Shown piece after piece: positions 16,164-16,908 of a DNA stretch of 16,908 bases. The notes under the pieces were generated by a model. The model was not told the origin of the DNA and searched no databases. It saw only the letters and a program-made list of their open reading frames with translations. This stretch comes from Deltaproteobacteria bacterium (GTDB lineage: Bacteria; Desulfobacterota_B; Binatia; UBA9968). Every line of letters begins with the position of its first letter. Position 1 is the first letter of the stretch. The position numbers and the translations under genes were made by a program. Location: contig JAPUHZ010000233.1 in the NCBI GenBank assembly GCA_027297485.1, positions 1 through 16,908 on the forward strand. Reading direction: 5' to 3'.

Positions 16164-16580
16164 TTGTTCGTGCGAAAACAATATGCCATTCAACCGCGGG
16201 TGATTGTTGAGCAGGCTTCCCGAAGGCGCGGGCCTGAGCCAGACCGATGGCTCGTGACCTGGAGCATTCAAAACCTGGGTCAGGAGCCGCTTCAGATCCT
16301 GGCAGGCCGTCTGCCGCACAGCCGGTTCCGAGGCAAGGAGCGAGAGCTAGCCCCGATCCCTAAGCTGCTGTCGAGCGAGTGCGCTCAACTTGAGTTTGCG
16401 GTCGCATGCAATGAGCCACCGGGGACCGTGGTGGAGAACGTCTTTTTGATTTTGCGGGTTCTATGGCGGGACCAAACCTGGCGTATACTGGCCCGCTTTC
16501 GAGTTGTTTTTAACGAGCAAGGTGCACCGGAAACCATAACTGAGCTGGTGACCACTCAAATGGTTGGATTTTCACTGTAA
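16164..16580 (+). CDS. Hypothetical protein (about 138 aa) before the candidate selenoprotein gene
   Basis: I do not recognise this family. The protein alternates hydrophobic strands ('RWLVTWSIQNLG', 'AQLEFAVACNEPPGTVVENV', 'TWRILARFRVVF') and looks like a small beta-sandwich, reminiscent of domains with N-linked strand repeats such as CARDB/Ig-like folds; that is inference. There is one cysteine pair candidate (one Cys near SSEC, one near VAC). The start is uncertain: TTG 16164 and GTG 16170 are in frame and neither has a clear ribosome binding site. It is divergent from the UbiD-type gene and ends 32 bases before the next gene on the same strand, so the two are probably co-transcribed. Confidence 0.6.
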   Translation: MFVRKQYAIQPRVIVEQASRRRGPEPDRWLVTWSIQNLGQEPLQILAGRLPHSRFRGKERELAPIPKLLSSECAQLEFAVACNEPPGTVVENVFLILRVLWRDQTWRILARFRVVFNEQGAPETITELVTTQMVGFSL

Positions 16581-16612
16581 CAAGAGGAAAGTTAGTTTAA
16601 GAGGAAATTCCT

Positions 16613-16834
16613 ATGCCGATGAGTGAACGCGAACGTCTTATCTTGCAAAAGATGCGCGGCTGATCCCGCAATTGAGGCCTTGGCTTCGAGGAGACCACGG
16701 GTATGGTCTCGAACTCTCTTAACATGGCTCTCAAGAAGCTCCTCGACACTCTGGAGCGTCTGCGGTGGAAATTTGGCAAGAGCCCGGAGTACCAAGAGTT
16801 ACGCCGCCAGCTTCCCAAGGATTGGCCGATCTAA
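16613..16834 (+). CDS. Candidate selenoprotein with two in-frame TGA codons (UxxxU), 73 aa
   Basis: Starting at ATG 16613, a single frame runs to TAA at 16832-16834 and is interrupted only by TGA at 16661-16663 and 16673-16675. AAGAGGAA (16599-16606) sits six bases before the ATG, a strong ribosome binding site. If both TGAs are selenocysteine the protein has 73 residues: a charged N-terminus MPMSERERLILQKMRG, U17-SRN-U21, GLGFEETTG, and a helical basic C-terminus 'ALKKLLDTLERLRWKFGKSPE' ending in DWPI. The sequence after both TGAs is clearly coding-like. A hairpin with GGGU in its apical loop begins 9 bases after the second TGA. UxxxU would correspond to a CxxxC redox or metal site in ordinary relatives. 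The alternative is a small decayed gene, or a separate 43-residue gene from ATG 16703, which has GAGGAG upstream. The family is unknown to me. Confidence 0.6.
16685..16713 (+). promoter_or_regulatory. bSECIS-like hairpin
   Basis: GAGACCA (16691-16697) pairs perfectly with TGGTCTC (16704-16710) around the six-base loop CGGGTA. Below it TTC (16685-16687) pairs with GAA (16711-16713) across a 5' GAG bulge; an alternative pairing, TTCGAG/CTCGAA, keeps the same loop. The loop has GGU, and its first G lies 23 bases after the second TGA and 35 bases after the first. Both distances are within the spacing known for bacterial SECIS elements (roughly 16-37). Confidence 0.55.
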
Positions 16835-16908
16835 GAAGTCAAATCTAGAACAGCCTCTCCCGCTTTTAACTTTTTCCTTAGTTTCTTAGACGCACCTTCG
16901 GCTGACGT
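16835..16908. other. Window end, nothing recognised
   Basis: The last 74 bases after the candidate selenoprotein gene hold no recognisable gene, repeat or clear terminator. Confidence 0.4.

Overview
The window is a bacterial chromosomal segment of moderate to fairly high GC, with no rRNA or tRNA genes and no phage or transposase genes. A mnmE-mnmG-parA-parB cluster with two parS sites shows it is chromosomal, and in many bacteria that cluster lies near the replication origin. The mix of metabolic genes (UbiD-type decarboxylase, Amidohydro_2 enzyme, class II aldolase, CstA transporter, DUF255 protein) and a probable selenocysteine gene would fit an environmental lineage such as Desulfobacterota or Methylomirabilota/NC10. 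That placement is inference only.

Left part (1-1931): a complete Amidohydro_2 metal-dependent hydrolase/decarboxylase, then a Phd/YefM-RelE/ParE toxin-antitoxin pair. The pair is driven by an almost perfect sigma-70 promoter whose -10 box sits inside an inverted repeat, the expected arrangement for autoregulation.

Centre (2206-7361): mnmE and mnmG (tRNA wobble-uridine modification) followed by parA and parB (chromosome segregation). One parS site lies immediately before the mnmG ATG and a second lies between mnmG and parA. rsmG, the usual gene between mnmG and parA, is missing. A roughly 390-base non-coding stretch after parB holds a nested inverted repeat.

Right part (7752-15993): mostly minus-strand genes. 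These are a DUF255/YyaL thioredoxin-domain protein; a class II aldolase split by a one-base frameshift; a cold-shock protein with a small downstream partner; CstA coupled to a small CxxC thioredoxin-like protein; and a UbiD-family decarboxylase. A stand-alone response regulator runs on the plus strand in the middle. A second probable frameshift lies at 11096-11342.

Right end (16164-16834): a hypothetical plus-strand gene is followed by the most interesting item in the window. This is a 74-codon frame with a strong ribosome binding site, interrupted only by two in-frame TGA codons four codons apart. Just downstream is a hairpin whose apical loop contains GGGU. This is the expected arrangement for a bacterial selenoprotein with a UxxxU motif, and I do not recognise the family.
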